From assembly GCA_025618425.1 (NCBI GenBank), contig CM046836.1:11090061-11154060 (forward strand): a stretch of DNA of 64,000 bases, in the 5' to 3' direction. The notes under the pieces were generated by a model. It ran no database searches, was not told where the DNA came from, and worked only from the letters and a program-made list of their open reading frames with translations. Of this stretch, positions 35,081-47,710 are shown one piece after another. Source of the DNA: Heliocidaris tuberculata. Its lineage: Eukaryota; Echinodermata; Echinoidea; Camarodonta; Echinometridae. Both the position numbers and the translations under genes were made by a program. How positions within the stretch are numbered: position 1 is the stretch's first letter; each line of letters opens with the position of its first letter.

Positions 35081-35389
35081 TTGGCCCTTATTCTCGAAAG
35101 TGGCCTAAGTAAAGCCTGGCTTAACTTAGGCCACTCGTCAACCCCCAAGTGCCGTATAAATTACTATATTTATGTAACAAAATAAAGAAATAAAATTATT
35201 TTCTGACATGAAGTGAGCATCAGAAATCAATTCTGTCGTGTCGGTTTTTGTATTTGTATTTATTCCCAGAACTATGGTGATTTTGTAGGATTAAAAGAGG
35301 GTTACAATCGGCACTGCGTAATTTGGTGGCCTAAATCTACACACTTAGGCGGGGGCTTAAGTTAGACGCCTTTCGAGAATACGGACCAA
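35081..35389. mobile_element. MITE with TTGG(C/T)CC.TATTCTCGAAAG ends
   Basis: Inverted ends of 20 bp at 35081-35100 and 35370-35389 match at all but two positions. The interior holds inverted copies of GGCCTAAGT and CTTAGGC. There is no coding capacity. TTA occurs directly outside both ends and may be a 3-bp target duplication. Confidence 0.75.
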
Positions 35390-36553
35390 TTATTATCTCC
35401 AGTTGATTAATTTCACTCAGCTCTTGATTAAATGATATGCGCAGCAGGAATCGTGTCTTGAGACCGATAACGAAAATGGTGAGTCAATCAATCGTTTCAA
35501 AGGATGTGTAGCTTCTCATTCTACCCTTTCAGCATGTTCAGGATCCGCCTATATCGGAAGTCTCTCTCTCTCTCTCTCTCTAAAAACAAACAAACAAAAC
35601 AAAAATCCCTGAATTTTCACTCTTTTTTCACTAGCCTGTGTCTTGAATAAAGGTAGTGTATTATCTGTTTCATTTTCCTCACATTTTAATATTCAGTTTG
35701 ACTGCATTTTGTAAAATTAAGGAAATAATATAAATTATCGAAAGAACGGTATAACCATGGAAATATAACATTTCCCTGGTATAATTCAATCATCGACCTA
35801 ATCATGCTAATGACGTCATTTTCAATCAGGGGACGGTCACGAAATGACGTCATTTTCAGCCGGCGGGCGAGAAAACAAACAAACATATAACGAGTCTCTG
35901 GCGTTGTATCGAGGGGGTAGCCCAAGCGCGTAGCTTGACTATCCGCAAAAGCAGAAGATTTCTGCAAATGAATAACTTGACTTGCTTCGCAAAAACTAAT
36001 CTCCACAAGAAAGAGGATAATACTCTGACGTCACAGCTACGGAAAATGGTTAGGAGGTTGCTTTCCTAGTAGAAATATATTTGGGCAAGTAAAACAATTT
36101 TGACCAATCGATGTTCAGAACATATTTGTAGCCATCGGCTATCGAAACATAGGACTCAGGCATAGGCGTTTGCAGGGACAGCGATTGCGCTGTGACTTTT
36201 TCTTCAAACAACAATGATCACCCCATTCGTCCTATACATTATATCTTTTTATCTTTGTCGTATGGCTTCGGAAAAATCGGAAAAAATATTCGCTTAAGAC
36301 CTAATCATGTTTCCCATTTTGGTATCCTAATATCATATTCATGACTTTAAATATGTATATATCCACCGCACGCAGTGATAACGAAATGACACTTAACGAA
36401 ATGACATAATGAAGTGTCATTTTTTGCTAGCTCGCTTCTCTCGCTCGCAGAATTTAGTAACTGGAGAGTTGTTATTTCAAGAGTAGTTATAATATCACAC
36501 CTCCGGCCCCCATGAAAATGTAACAGTATACGCTTATGGTATACGCTTATGGT

Positions 36554-37449
36554 TACACTCTTAAAAAAGTTGGGCAAAAAAATGCCCAATTTTTAACCAA
36601 CACTGGGCAACATACTGTCCACACAACTTTTGGTTAAAATTTGCCCAACTGATGTTGGGCAATCCATTTACTATGTTGTTGGTCAAATTAAATTGCCCAT
36701 CAGTTGGTGACCCATTAGATTTTACCCAACTCTACAATTGCCCAACTGTTGGTTATATTCTCAGTTGGGTAATTATTGCCCAACCAATCTTACCCAATAG
36801 GATTGCCAAACCCTCTATTTGTTCAGCTGTTTGGTAACAAATATCATGTGGTTGGGCAAATTCAGCTGCCCAATTTATTGTTTCCTTTTTCCTCCAACCT
36901 AGGTAAAAAAAAATGAAATCTGCTTGTTACGTCCCTCTGGGTCTTAACCTAATCAATCCTAACCTATCCTATTTTAAGCTATCCTATCCTATATCTTAAC
37001 CTATCCTATCCTAGTCCTATCCTATCCAGTTAGTGCAAACTATATTTTTTTATGCATTCGGTGACAGTTAGTAAATCGGGCCACCCCAAACCATACGCTA
37101 CTAAAAATTCATGAATATTCATATAAGTGTTTTCCCCAATATTGGGTAAAAATATTTACCACAAGTTGGGCAAAAGCGAATTTCTAACCAACCATCAGTT
37201 ACCCAACAAAATTTACCCAACTGGCAAAGGAAATGTGACAAAATTACACAACTACAGGGCAACAAGTACCCAACCCATAATTACCAAATACTGTTGGTAA
37301 ATATATGCCCAATATTTAGGTAAAAAGTATTGACCAATATTGGTTACACCACTCGAGTGTCCAGTTGGTTAATAATAGCCCAGAATTGGGAATATTTTTA
37401 ACCAACCAGCAGTTACCCAACTAAATTTACCCAACATTTTAAGAGTGTA
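36554..37449. mobile_element. TTGGGCAA-repeat element with TACACTCTTAAAA ends
   Basis: Perfect 13-bp inverted termini lie at 36554-36566 and 37437-37449. The body is packed with TTGGGCAA/TTGCCCAA and TTACCCAAC motifs in both orientations. It is interrupted at about 36946-37027 by a (CCTAT)n minisatellite. If the outer TA is the target duplication, a Tc1/mariner-like origin is possible. Confidence 0.75.
36946..37027. repeat. (CCTAT)n minisatellite
   Basis: Repeated TCCTAT / TAACCTATCC units over about 80 bp within the larger inverted-repeat element. Confidence 0.8.
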
Positions 37450-38680
37450 GAAGTATTTTACAAAACCCCAGTATAGTTTCTTACATTTTTATCCTAATTC
37501 TTACTTATAAGAGTAACTCTTATATTTATCATGGATATTATAAATTGCTTTGTTTTCAAAGTGGGAGACGATCTACCTACCAGTAGTTTATTTTCCCTTC
37601 ATAGTCCCACATGTCCATGGCACCCGGCCCAAGGCAAAATAAAAATCTGTTTGCGTATGATATTACTTGAAGTGCATTTTGTTTTCATTTTTGAACGGCT
37701 ACAGAAACTGTTCTGCCTACAAAGAGAAATCACAAAAAAAAAGAAGAAAAAAAAAAAAAGAAAAGAAAGAAAACACGAAATCGAATACTGAAGGATAGCG
37801 TGCGAGTATGACTATCAGACTATAGAGATAGCGTGCACAGCGAAAGGGTTTCTTTTATTCATCTATTTATGTTTACCCGGATTCTCTCTCTCTCTCTCTC
37901 TCTCATCTTTTTTTTCGATGGTGAATAGCTCGGCAAACATTGGCAGTTTTCAAATGCTGATTGTTCAGCTATTCAGTAGCTTGCACGCGATGCTGTGGCC
38001 CTCACAGTCCCGATGGCGGCCAACCAAAGTAAACATGGTCAAAGATAGAGCTCGTGATGCAACCAAGGAGAAGGCCGGGCTCAAATATCAAGTAATTCAG
38101 GTCCCCACTCGCTCACGTGTTAAATCGACAGTAATAAAAAAAAAAATCATATTTTGAAAACGTTGGGGGGGGGGGGGGGATTCTATATAATGTTCCGAGT
38201 AGAGACAAAATATAAAAATCTCCTGAATGGGCAGAGGGGGGGGGGGGGGGCCTTAAACAGTGGAAATGCACTGAGATATGTGATAATAATATAAACCGTT
38301 TATCAAAAAGAACACAAGAAGACAAGCTTACTTCAGCGTAGTGGCAAAATCGAAAAAATTATGACTATTAAATCTCATTTGCCTTCTTAAAATTTACAGA
38401 GGACAGTTACTCGATTTTATATGAATTTGTTTAATCAGTTTTTATCCTATTAACTTTGCTCCGCCTCACAAGAATGATTTGCGAGCGGATGAATTACTTA
38501 TGTGTGCCCAGTACTTCCTTGATGCAACTAATGGTGGTCTTTTAAAATAATTCTAAGGTTATATCATCAAGCTTTCACTCACTTCATTTTTCTTGCTGTT
38601 ATACTCTGACCCCTAATTCTGTACACTGGTCGAAACGGACCATCCCCCCCTTTCACCTCAAGGAAAGGGCAAAAACAGAG

Positions 38681-38831
38681 ATATGATGTTAATGATAATA
38701 AAAATGATAATAATGATGATGATGACGATGATGATAATAATAATAATAATAATGATAATGATGATAATAATAATAATAATACTTATTAATAGTTAATATT
38801 AATAATGATAATATGATAATAATAGTGATAC

Positions 38832-38879
<48 letters not shown>

Positions 38880-38965
38880 TAATAATAATGATGACGATGA
38901 TAATAATAATGATAATAATGATGATAATAATAATGATGATGATGATGATGATAATAGTAATAATA
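38681..38965. repeat. (TAA)n/(TGA)n triplet tract
   Basis: About 280 bp of ATAATA and ATGATG triplets. Long Ile/Met and Ser/Leu frames across it are artefacts. Confidence 0.9.
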
Positions 38966-40423
38966 AAGCTACATTTATATTGCGCACATATCCATCCCAG
39001 GGGATGCTCAAGGAGCCAACAAAATACTATTATTACTCTGGCTTCAGAGAGTCATTTACTTTAAAAACGAAATGACATAGAGAAGGGCACAGGTTAGTTC
39101 AAGTGTTTAACATGTTAAAGATGTATATATTTTGAGGGAAAAGGTAAGAAATACGAACTTCAAAGCTGAGTACCTTTGATCTGCTTTGGAAACGACAATA
39201 AAACGGTTGCTCCGTTTACATGAGCGTCTCCGAAAAACTTATAACTGGCAGATATGAAGTGTCAGATTCACAATAATTGTGTGCGCTGGATCAGGAAGAT
39301 CGTACGGGCATCGTAAACATTGTCTTGATATGGGATCTTTGGTATAAATAATAGATAAATGAATCAAAGAATCAATAGACAATATCCTGATCGATCAACT
39401 TGGATTAATACAAAATGTGGACCAGTATAATAAGATTTTTTTTAATTAAAAAAAAAAGTAAAGATAAAACATCTTCTAAAATAAGGGAGATTCAACAAAG
39501 GTATGACCCCCGGAAAAATAAAAACAGATAGTCACTCGTGTTTGGTCTATCAAGATCTACTGCATAATCATCAATTTCAATATCAGTTTCAATGGAATAT
39601 TTTGCTTCAATGGGCCACTACTTCTCAGGACCTATATCCTGGAACTTCATGTTATTGCGTTCCTAAAATACGCCATCTACTGGTCAAAGTAGTATACTAC
39701 TGATATCATGCAAAACTCAGATTGGGGTCATGGAATTTGCTGGTAGAATACTTTTTAATACTAACCGTTAACAAATTTGATAAGGCAAAGCTTAGTTGGA
39801 TCAAACATAAGTGGTCCACTAAAATGGTAGAACTTGTCAAAAATGTATTTTAAAATACACGTCATATACTCCCACAAAGTTCAACTTGGTCAAGAAATAA
39901 AATCATTGGATCAAGTGCAATGTTATGGTCTACTATTTCCAAACATGACAAATAGGATGAGAACTTGACCCAGATTATAGCCGAGTTGATGTAACAAATC
40001 GATAGGCTTTATTCAGTCACAACAGCTTAGCCATATAGACACTACCAATACAGACTCAGTACTAATAATACCTTATTGTTTTGAGCCGAATACATCTACT
40101 CAAACTGTTTCATAATTCAACATAGAGTTCTCGAACGTATTTAGAAATTGACAACAGTTCATCCTTCTAAATGCTTTATGCATGTAACGAAAGAAATGAC
40201 CAAACGGAAACAGAATTAAATAATTAGAATGAATCTAAGCAATGAAGAAAAAAAAGTGTTATATCATTTGACTATAAAGCAAAAATGACGTTAAAAAAAC
40301 AATGAAAACTCCGAGCTAATTTTGGGGTACTAGATCTTTAATTTGTGGTTTGCAGTCATGTTAACCATTCTTGAATAAACCTGTCACCGGTATTTACATA
40401 TTAAACGTACTCAGCTGTTATAT

Positions 40424-40730
40424 CCCTGCCAGAAAGAACACAGTGTCCCACAGTGTGTTCACAGTGTGAAACACAGTGCGAAATGATCTTCACACAGTTA
40501 AATTTGAGCGTTTTAACATTCTGAATCACATCTTCACATTGTGAGCGAGTAAATTCACACTGTGAAATCGAACATCACTATGTGAACACTCTGTGGTGAA
40601 CCATACTGTGGAGGCGTCTATAGTGTGAAATCATCTTCGCAATGTTAAATTCGAGCGTTTCAACATTGTGAATCACATCTATGTGAACACACTGTAAACA
40701 CACTGTGGGACACTGTTCTTTCCGGCAGGG
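40424..40730. mobile_element. MITE with CCCTGCC.GAAAGAACA ends
   Basis: Long inverted termini (about 33 bp with a 2-bp indel) start CCCTGCCAGAAAGAACA on the left, and the right end read inverted gives CCCTGCCGGAAAGAACA. Both continue into GTGTCCCACAGTGTG. The interior is rich in CACAGTGTGAA and its complement. It is non-coding. Confidence 0.8.
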
Positions 40731-41922
40731 GAAGCTTTGACAACTTGGTCTTGATTTTAGAGGAATAAGACATTTGAAATCACAAAGCAACTACAATTTC
40801 CAAGACCCAAGTATAATTCCCATACATCACTTGGAATTCATTTGCGTCATTCAAAAAGCTGAAAGGCAATTCAAACTTTATTAACAAGAAGAATAAAACC
40901 TCACAGTAAATCTCCTTTCTTACAATGAATACAATTCGCAAATGGTTTCTACCTAATTTACATCACAATAGAGGGTGACTTTTGGGGAAACTTGAATTGT
41001 GAAAATTTGCACGTAGCACTCGTGTTGCGTTTTTAAACAGTTTCAAGCTACTGACTATTGCTCGTTATCCTTTATTGTTCAAACCCTCATGTTATTGTAT
41101 CCAATAAGTGCTTAAAATATTCATAAAGATGAAGGGGGAAAAAAGCAGCACATTTCTAATTTCTTCTCAAGGAGACGAGTTATAGCCCAGCGGTTCGAGC
41201 TGTGGTTTTGGATTTGGAAGCTATTTCAGTATCCCTGGAAAACGACTTGAATACCGTATATTTATATCCTCTGGATGTTTACCGGAAGGCATGGCTACAA
41301 TGTTACTTTCCGAGAAAAAGAAGACGTAACATTATAAAACATGAAACACACAGCTCGGACAGCCAACCATCAATAAACAACTTCTTCAATTTGACCAGGC
41401 AATCTCTGTACATGCTGTCATACAAACACTGGCGTCACTGGCGGATTTGTTAGAGGGGGCACAGCCGGCCCGTCGCCCTCTTAGTTATAAAATGATGAGA
41501 ACCAAGAAATGAATACAAGGCAAGTATTGAAAAAGAAAATGAAATAGGGGGTAAAAACATAATCATATAAGGACAGAAAGAAACGATGATAGAAACAGAA
41601 GTATATAGAAATATGCCAGGAAAGAAAGAAGAGAAGAGGAAAGATGAAAAAAGAAGAAGAACAACACAGGAATTAACAGGGGAAGATAGACAATGTCGGT
41701 CTGGTATGTTGTAGCCTTATCAATCAACATGACTGTGTTCAAAGCCTTTAAAGATACTAACAGAAGAATTACACATGTATTTGAACAAGTTGAAATAGAA
41801 ATGTGTAAGTATACATCCAACTCAAAGTGCATAGTATAGTTTGGAAATTATTTTTCCCCTCAATATTTCTTTTGTTATCAATATTCCAATACAATTTTTT
41901 TTATTATACTATGCCATTTAGA

Positions 41923-41952
<30 letters not shown>

Positions 41953-41954
<2 letters not shown>

Positions 41955-42036
41955 ATGTGAGAAGTCAATTGAATTGAATGAGAGAAATAATTTGCGTAGC
42001 TAATTCTCATTCAATTCAATTGACTTCTCACATTAT
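41953..42036. repeat. Near-perfect fold-back, relative of the 13406 repeat
   Basis: The left arm 41953-41987 and right arm 42004-42036 are inverted copies (ATGTGAGAAGTCAATTGAAT and complement) around ATAATTTGCGTAGCTAA. The centre and the following ACGAGAGTTGCC are shared with the 97-bp repeats at 13406 and 13819. It is bordered on both sides by TA and TG microsatellites. Confidence 0.7.
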
Positions 42037-42094
42037 GTAAATTTACCCACGAGAGTTGCCGATGCTATAGTATTAGAACAAATTTCTCACACAT

Positions 42095-42126
<32 letters not shown>

Positions 42127-42185
42127 CGTGTATGTGCGTGTGTGTGTGTGTGTGTGTGATTCAAAAATCATTCAACTACACACAC

Positions 42186-42846
42186 ATGCTTTGATAGATT
42201 TACAAGATAAAGTTTTATCAGCAATTCATACTAATAAATTTTGTATTGGCATTTTCATGGACCTTTCCAAAGCTTTTGATATAGTGGATCATAGAATACT
42301 CTTGTCAGAATTGGAACATTAGGGGATTAGGGGCTTACCACTAAGTTGGTTTGAAAGTTATCTTTGTAATAGATCTCAATATGTAGTTTATAATAGTAAT
42401 TCTTCCAATTTTTCTTCTCTTACACATGGGGTACCACAAGATTCAATCCTAGGTCCTTTATTGTTTTTAATTTATATAAATGATCTTTCACATTCATCTA
42501 ACAAATTTGATTATATCATGTACGCTGATGATACCACTTTAATTTACACCAACCTAACACTTGTAATTTACAAAATAATATCAATATTGAAATAGATAAA
42601 GCAACAAAATGGTCCAAATCAAATAGATTGTTGATAAATCCTAGTAAAACAAATTACATTATGTTCTACCATAGGAAGTCTAATCTAACTGATTCACTTG
42701 ATAGTTTACTTCTTAAAATCAACAATGATCCAATAAATAAGGTTAATAGTGTTAATTTTCTTGGGGTATACATTGATTATAATATGCATTGGGATACACA
42801 TGTCAATAAGGTCACTCAAAAGGTATCTAAATGTATCGGTATATTG
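42186..42846 (+). pseudogene. Truncated non-LTR retrotransposon reverse transcriptase
   Basis: The translation shows a reverse transcriptase palm: IFMDLSKAFDIVDH, then GVPQ.SILGPLLFLIYINDL and the catalytic YADDT, followed in a shifted frame by SNRLLINPSKTNYIMF and NFLGVYID. The order and spacing fit LINE-type (CR1/L2-like or Jockey-like) enzymes. It is inactive: a TAG stop lies at about 42320, a frameshift at about 42555-42570, GVPQG is changed to GVPQD, there is no endonuclease domain upstream, and the 3' side is cut by the fold-back element at 42847. An old, 5'-truncated insertion; no host function is implied. Confidence 0.85.
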
Positions 42847-43209
42847 TATGGTTCCATGACATTTGCTCCTGCGACAATTGCTCCGGTCTAACTTTGCCAT
42901 GTTAATCCTAAACCTAAACCTAACCCTGACCCTAACCCTAACCCTAACCCTAAACCTAATCTTCATATTGTCCTTAACAAAAAACCAAATCATGTGACAC
43001 GACATTTGCTCCTGCGACATTTGCTCCTCCGTCCATTTCTCGAAAGGTTAAAGGTTAAGGTCAAGGTCATGATTTGGTTTTTTGTTAAGGACAATATGAA
43101 GATTAGGTTTAGGTTTAGGGTTAGGGTTAGGGTTAGGTTTAGGTTTAGGATTAACATGGCAAAGTTAGACCGGAGCAATTGTCGCAGGAGCAAATGTCAT
43201 GGAACCATA
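42847..43209. mobile_element. Fold-back element with telomere-like repeats in both arms
   Basis: A 363-bp element with inverted arms of about 148 bp (42847-42994) and 142 bp (43068-43209), beginning TATGGTTCCATGACATTTGC and ending in the complement. Each arm contains 8-9 tandem telomere-like units (CCCTAA and the variant CCTAAA; TTAGGG on the other arm). The 73-bp centre repeats GACATTTGCTCCTGC and contains AAGGTTAAGGTCAAGGTC. It interrupts the reverse-transcriptase relic at 42846. No coding capacity. Confidence 0.85.
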
Positions 43210-45244
43210 TATACCATGAGATTTATATGGCTTTATGACTTTTAAATTGCGCATGGGTAGTGTGTATATTATAGCGATCATACAATTATCAATTTCATAT
43301 CAATTACTATGCTTTTCCTTGCATAAATCCATACTTTATTGATTTGCGTTTAAATATCCTTCGCTGATTATTCATTGACATTCGATGCAAATTTTGATAA
43401 TACAAGTACTTGTCTTATTTACACTTTTCTTCAACTGTTTCCTGTTCATTCTCACAACCTTGTAAGACTTATATTGTATTACGCTCTGGGGCCTATAACC
43501 AATAAGCTTTTTCTTTTACCTTAGGCTCCTTCATGTCCTCATTTCTAATTTTGTTAGTCATTATTTATAAGTAATCCAAAGTAATGTAATATATGTGTAT
43601 GTAATTATTTTTATTGAAAGTACTCTGTATTATTCTCATCATTATTATTTCTTTTAAACAAAACTGACTGTATGAATTAAAAATGAAATGTGGAATGTGA
43701 ATATGAAATAAAAGCTAACCCGCTGAACCTGATATGTATGTTATAACTATAATATGCTTTTTATCATGGATTTGTGAAATAAAAAGATTAAATTATTTTA
43801 CTTCTTGATTAGCAGCATATCCCCTTTACAATGAAAGAAACAGATTAGTGAGATTTCAAACAAAATCGAACAAAAATTTAATGAAGAAAATTATAAATGT
43901 TTGAAGATGTAGGTCACCTAAAGGTACATTTAAATATTTGAAAAAAAAAGATACTCGAAAATTTAAGTTACAGCATTTTTATTGCGTGTTTAAAAAGAAA
44001 CTTTGCTTCCTTTTCATTTCGTTTTCCGGTGCGCTTCGTACATGCACAATAACAAAAATGCCACAATTACCCACAAATTACACTTTTTGACAGAACACTT
44101 TCACTCAGTATTTGTTTTTATGGGTTATTTTTATACCCCACAAATAACTAAGGATTGATTTATTGTCACGACCTAAATATGTTTAATAGCAAATATTTCC
44201 GTTACTGTAATGTAATGTATATGTGGCGATCCAGGATGTTATGGGTTTCAAATTAATACTACTACCAAAAAGACAGAGAGAATATGAGTTGCTCAATAAC
44301 TCTTGATTTCAGATGTAACTAAGGAAAAGCAACTCATCTCCACCAGTGAAAAGTAATGAGTTTGTGTGTGTGTGCGTGTGTGTGTGTGTTTCTTGCTTGT
44401 CAGAAAATTTCGGTGTGAAAAGGCACCATTTCATATTTGTTTGTCAAGAATTTGAATTGTTTCTCGTGCCTTGTCCACAATGTCCTGAATCCGCCTCTGA
44501 TTTTTTTTAATACATCAAAACGTATTGTTTTATCCTAAATTTGTACTGTGCTTCGTTATCAGTTACTTCAATAAAAAAATCTAGGAGAGGAGAATTAAAA
44601 TGTAATAAGAGATATCACTACTCGCCGGCCCTCACTGCTAAAATTTGACCAACCCAAGTAAATTGATAAACTTTGGAACGAAAATTGTATAATGGCTGCA
44701 ACGAATTGGCTTTTTGATTATATAGAATACAAACACGAAGTGTGAATTCAGCGATGTCTACTACATTTTGATTAGTTCAAATTTGGAATTTGGCAGCTAT
44801 ATGGTTTCATTATGTAAATCGAAAATCCTCTCACCTATTTCCGTTCTATTTCATGATATCCGTGTTTGTCTCTCGTTTAAACAGACAATCCTGTTTCTCT
44901 CTCTCTCGGTGATTATTCTTGTTCTTCCCTGTGTACTCCATGTTTTTCCTCTCTAGTGAAAATTAGATGAAATTTAATCAAATAGTTAATCAGATTATGA
45001 GTCCAACAACTCACTCAATCTATCAATCCATTTGTACCATCGTAATTGAAATCAGATAGAATTCTGTGACAAAATGAATGCTTGTTTTGTTAAAAGCTTC
45101 ACCATTGCTCGTGCTACCTTGTATAGGTTTAATTGACTGCACGTTGTGTTGTTTGATGAAACTGTTTTTTATATCACGGTTTCGTAGACATGTCACTCTA
45201 ATTTATTTTTATCAAAATATGAAGGACAGATCGCCTTTACTACC

Positions 45245-45247
45245 ACC

Positions 45248-45298
<51 letters not shown>

Positions 45299-45613
45299 TT
45301 CAATATCAGTTATTTTTGTCATCAACATCGTCAACATCGTCGCCTCAACTACCACATTATGCTCGTAATCGTTATCTACCTCGTCATGAATAACGTCAGC
45401 ATCATGGCATTAGCTAACATCTTCATTATTTTAATCACCGTCATCATCATCACCAACATCATCATCATCATCATCATCATCATCACATTTATCAACATCA
45501 TTATTATCATCACCGTCACAATCGTTATCATCTTCATCATCATCATTATCATGATTTTGTACTTTGTAAATGGTATTGTTTTGTATCTGGAAATGAAATG
45601 AAATAAACCTTGC

Positions 45614-45651
<38 letters not shown>

Positions 45652-45720
45652 AATCACATTTATCTTCATCACCACCATCATTATCATCTGCATCATCATC
45701 ATCATCTTATTTATCATCAT
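45245..45720. repeat. (CAT)n/(CCA)n and (AATC)n microsatellites
   Basis: CCA then CAT triplets from 45243 onward, more ATC-rich sequence to 45550, a pure (AATC)n tract at about 45617-45648, then further CAT triplets to 45720. Met/Ile-rich frames on both strands are artefacts. Confidence 0.85.
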
Positions 45721-46452
45721 CACCTTAATCGAAATTACTGAAGGCATGAAAGAGAGGGTTTCAAATTCAAATGGTTGATTTTCAGTTTTATTTTACAATA
45801 AACAACAATACACATACAACAATAACATGGAATGTCAATGATTAGTAAGGTACACTTTATGTTCCTAAAAAATAAAACCCTCACTCCCCCCCCCCCCACA
45901 ATAACTCTTAAGAATATAGGCAGCGAAATACAATCAAATTATTAACATTCTATAAATCTAAACCAGTACTTTTCATGACATACATTTACATAATATATTG
46001 AGAGATGAAATAAAGTTACGTCTATACTTGTACAATGCCCGTCGTAACATGTTTACTCATTACAAAGTATAAAATAAAATACTGTTTGGTTCATACGCAT
46101 AAATCAGTCTATTTTCTATGAACACACATATTATGTTTGTTTCGAGCATCACTCCGTATACATTCTGAACTGCAGACATGCGAAACTATAATTTCTGTCC
46201 TGAAATAGACGCTACATGTATCACTGATTTCCTAATAAGCAAAACAGACGAACGAGAGGAAACGGCAATGTGCTTTTGTTCATGCTCAAAGAATACTTTA
46301 AATATATAAATAGCTAAAAATATTTACTGTTGGTGAGATTTTCATAAGGATTTTGCATCTCGAAATATATAATGAAATCGGCTTTTTCTTCACGACCGTA
46401 TATTTCAACTACACTGCGGTTTACCGATTATGAGCAGTAAGCGGAAGTAGTT

Positions 46453-46614
46453 CAGGGTGCCGTTGCATAAAACTTGCTATGATAGTAACTTTGCTATTAT
46501 AGTAACTTTTCATGGAAGACTGGATTTTGATTGGCTCTTGAGCAACGTTACCATGGTAGTTACCATTGATGGCAAAGTTACTATAATAGTAAGTCTTTAT
46601 GCAATGGCACCCTG
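46453..46614. mobile_element. 162-bp MITE with CAGGGTGCC.TTGCATAAA ends
   Basis: CAGGGTGCCGTTGCATAAA at the left is matched, inverted, by CAGGGTGCCATTGCATAAA at the right (one mismatch). Interior motifs TATGATAGTAACTTTGC and TATTATAGTAAC also pair. A compact non-coding element. Confidence 0.85.
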
Positions 46615-47577
46615 GTGTGTTACTTTTGGGACTGATAAACTACAAAAAAAAATGTTTTTACAGTTCTTTTTACAATTTCTGATAGCTCATGAGCCCAATC
46701 ATTTACGAAATGATCAAGAGAGATTATTTCTAAAAATTGGTATATTTTCATAACTGGGCCAATCATTCTAGGTAACCCTCCTACTTTTTCTATGGTTTTG
46801 GTCACTCAGTAAATATTCGGAATATTAAAAGTAGCACCAAAAGAATCTTGACGTTATTACTGCATTAATCATAGTAAATATTGTATCAATAAAACATAAC
46901 AGCTATCACACCTATTACCGGTTTAAAGTATATATCTCTGTAAATCATAAAATGCTTAATCTTCTGCAGAGATATCTTTGGTAAAAGCTAAGTTATTCCA
47001 ATAACTTGTTGATATGCATGTAGTATATAATTCAACACTTATAATAGCCAGAATTTTAAACTAGTTCAGATGCTTGCACATACATCTACAAATTTTGAAC
47101 ACTTAAAACTAAGTAGAATTCGTAAGTAAAATTCATTGCATCGGTATACCATTATTTCTTTTAATCGTAATTTCTATTGGTAGCAGTATCCATGAATTAT
47201 CGCCAACAACATTTCATACAAGATAGACGACCGCAGTATGAGGTAATTAACTCTGATAGCAGAAAATCAAATATTTAGTTAGTGATATACACTGTTTGAA
47301 TAAATACGCATTGAAAGACTTTCATATTGAATGAATTATTTATATCATATTGAACTATTGGCGAGCCTTTTAGATAACCTAATAAGAAGATAGGCACGTG
47401 ACATACTATAAATGCCGTTTCAAATGCATATGATACCTTCATACAACTGTTACATAATTAATTAGGAAAAGGTAAACACTGGAATGTACTTGTTAAAATC
47501 ATCCAGTCTTTGTCAAAGATGTATAGCCCATTCTGTTGATGATTCTACTCTCTCATGTCACCCCGTTTGCAAAAAAA

Positions 47578-47579
<2 letters not shown>

Positions 47580-47657
<78 letters not shown>

Positions 47658-47668
47658 CATATATATAA
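47580..47668. repeat. (TA)n microsatellite
   Basis: About 90 bp of TA dinucleotides directly beyond the 3' end of the minus-strand P450. Confidence 0.9.
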
Positions 47669-47710
47669 TTTCTATCCTCTGGTGGTGACAGTATTAATTG
47701 TGAAATTGGT

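Larger units (their letters stand above)
27354..47710. other. ~20-kb gene-poor, repeat-dense tract
   Basis: I found no complete protein gene. 27354-28950 is AT-rich with little recognisable. From 28953 onward it is dense in inverted-repeat elements (28955, 30388, 35081, 36554, 40424, 41953, 42847, 46453), microsatellites (CT, CA, TTC, GA, TAA/TGA, CAT, TA) and one decayed reverse transcriptase (42186-42846). It separates the group A/B P450s from the group C P450s. Distal enhancers could be here but none can be read from sequence. Confidence 0.6.

Noticed and set aside
37796..37837. TAGCGTGCGA and TAGCGTGCAC as XRE sites
   Set aside because: They match the XRE consensus but are about 10 kb from the nearest P450 with no gene beside them; treated as background for judging the 49.7-50.3 kb cluster.
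37918..38157. 79-codon frame in a GC-richer patch
   Set aside because: No recognisable domain, a poor splice context and a Lys-rich end produced by an A-run; not enough to call a gene.
41160..41200. Possible tRNA A box (TAGCCCAGCGG)
   Set aside because: No B box or cloverleaf could be found downstream.
42900..43150. Interstitial telomere or chromosome end
   Set aside because: The TTAGGG-type units occur in opposite orientation in the two arms of a bounded 363-bp element, not as a terminal array.
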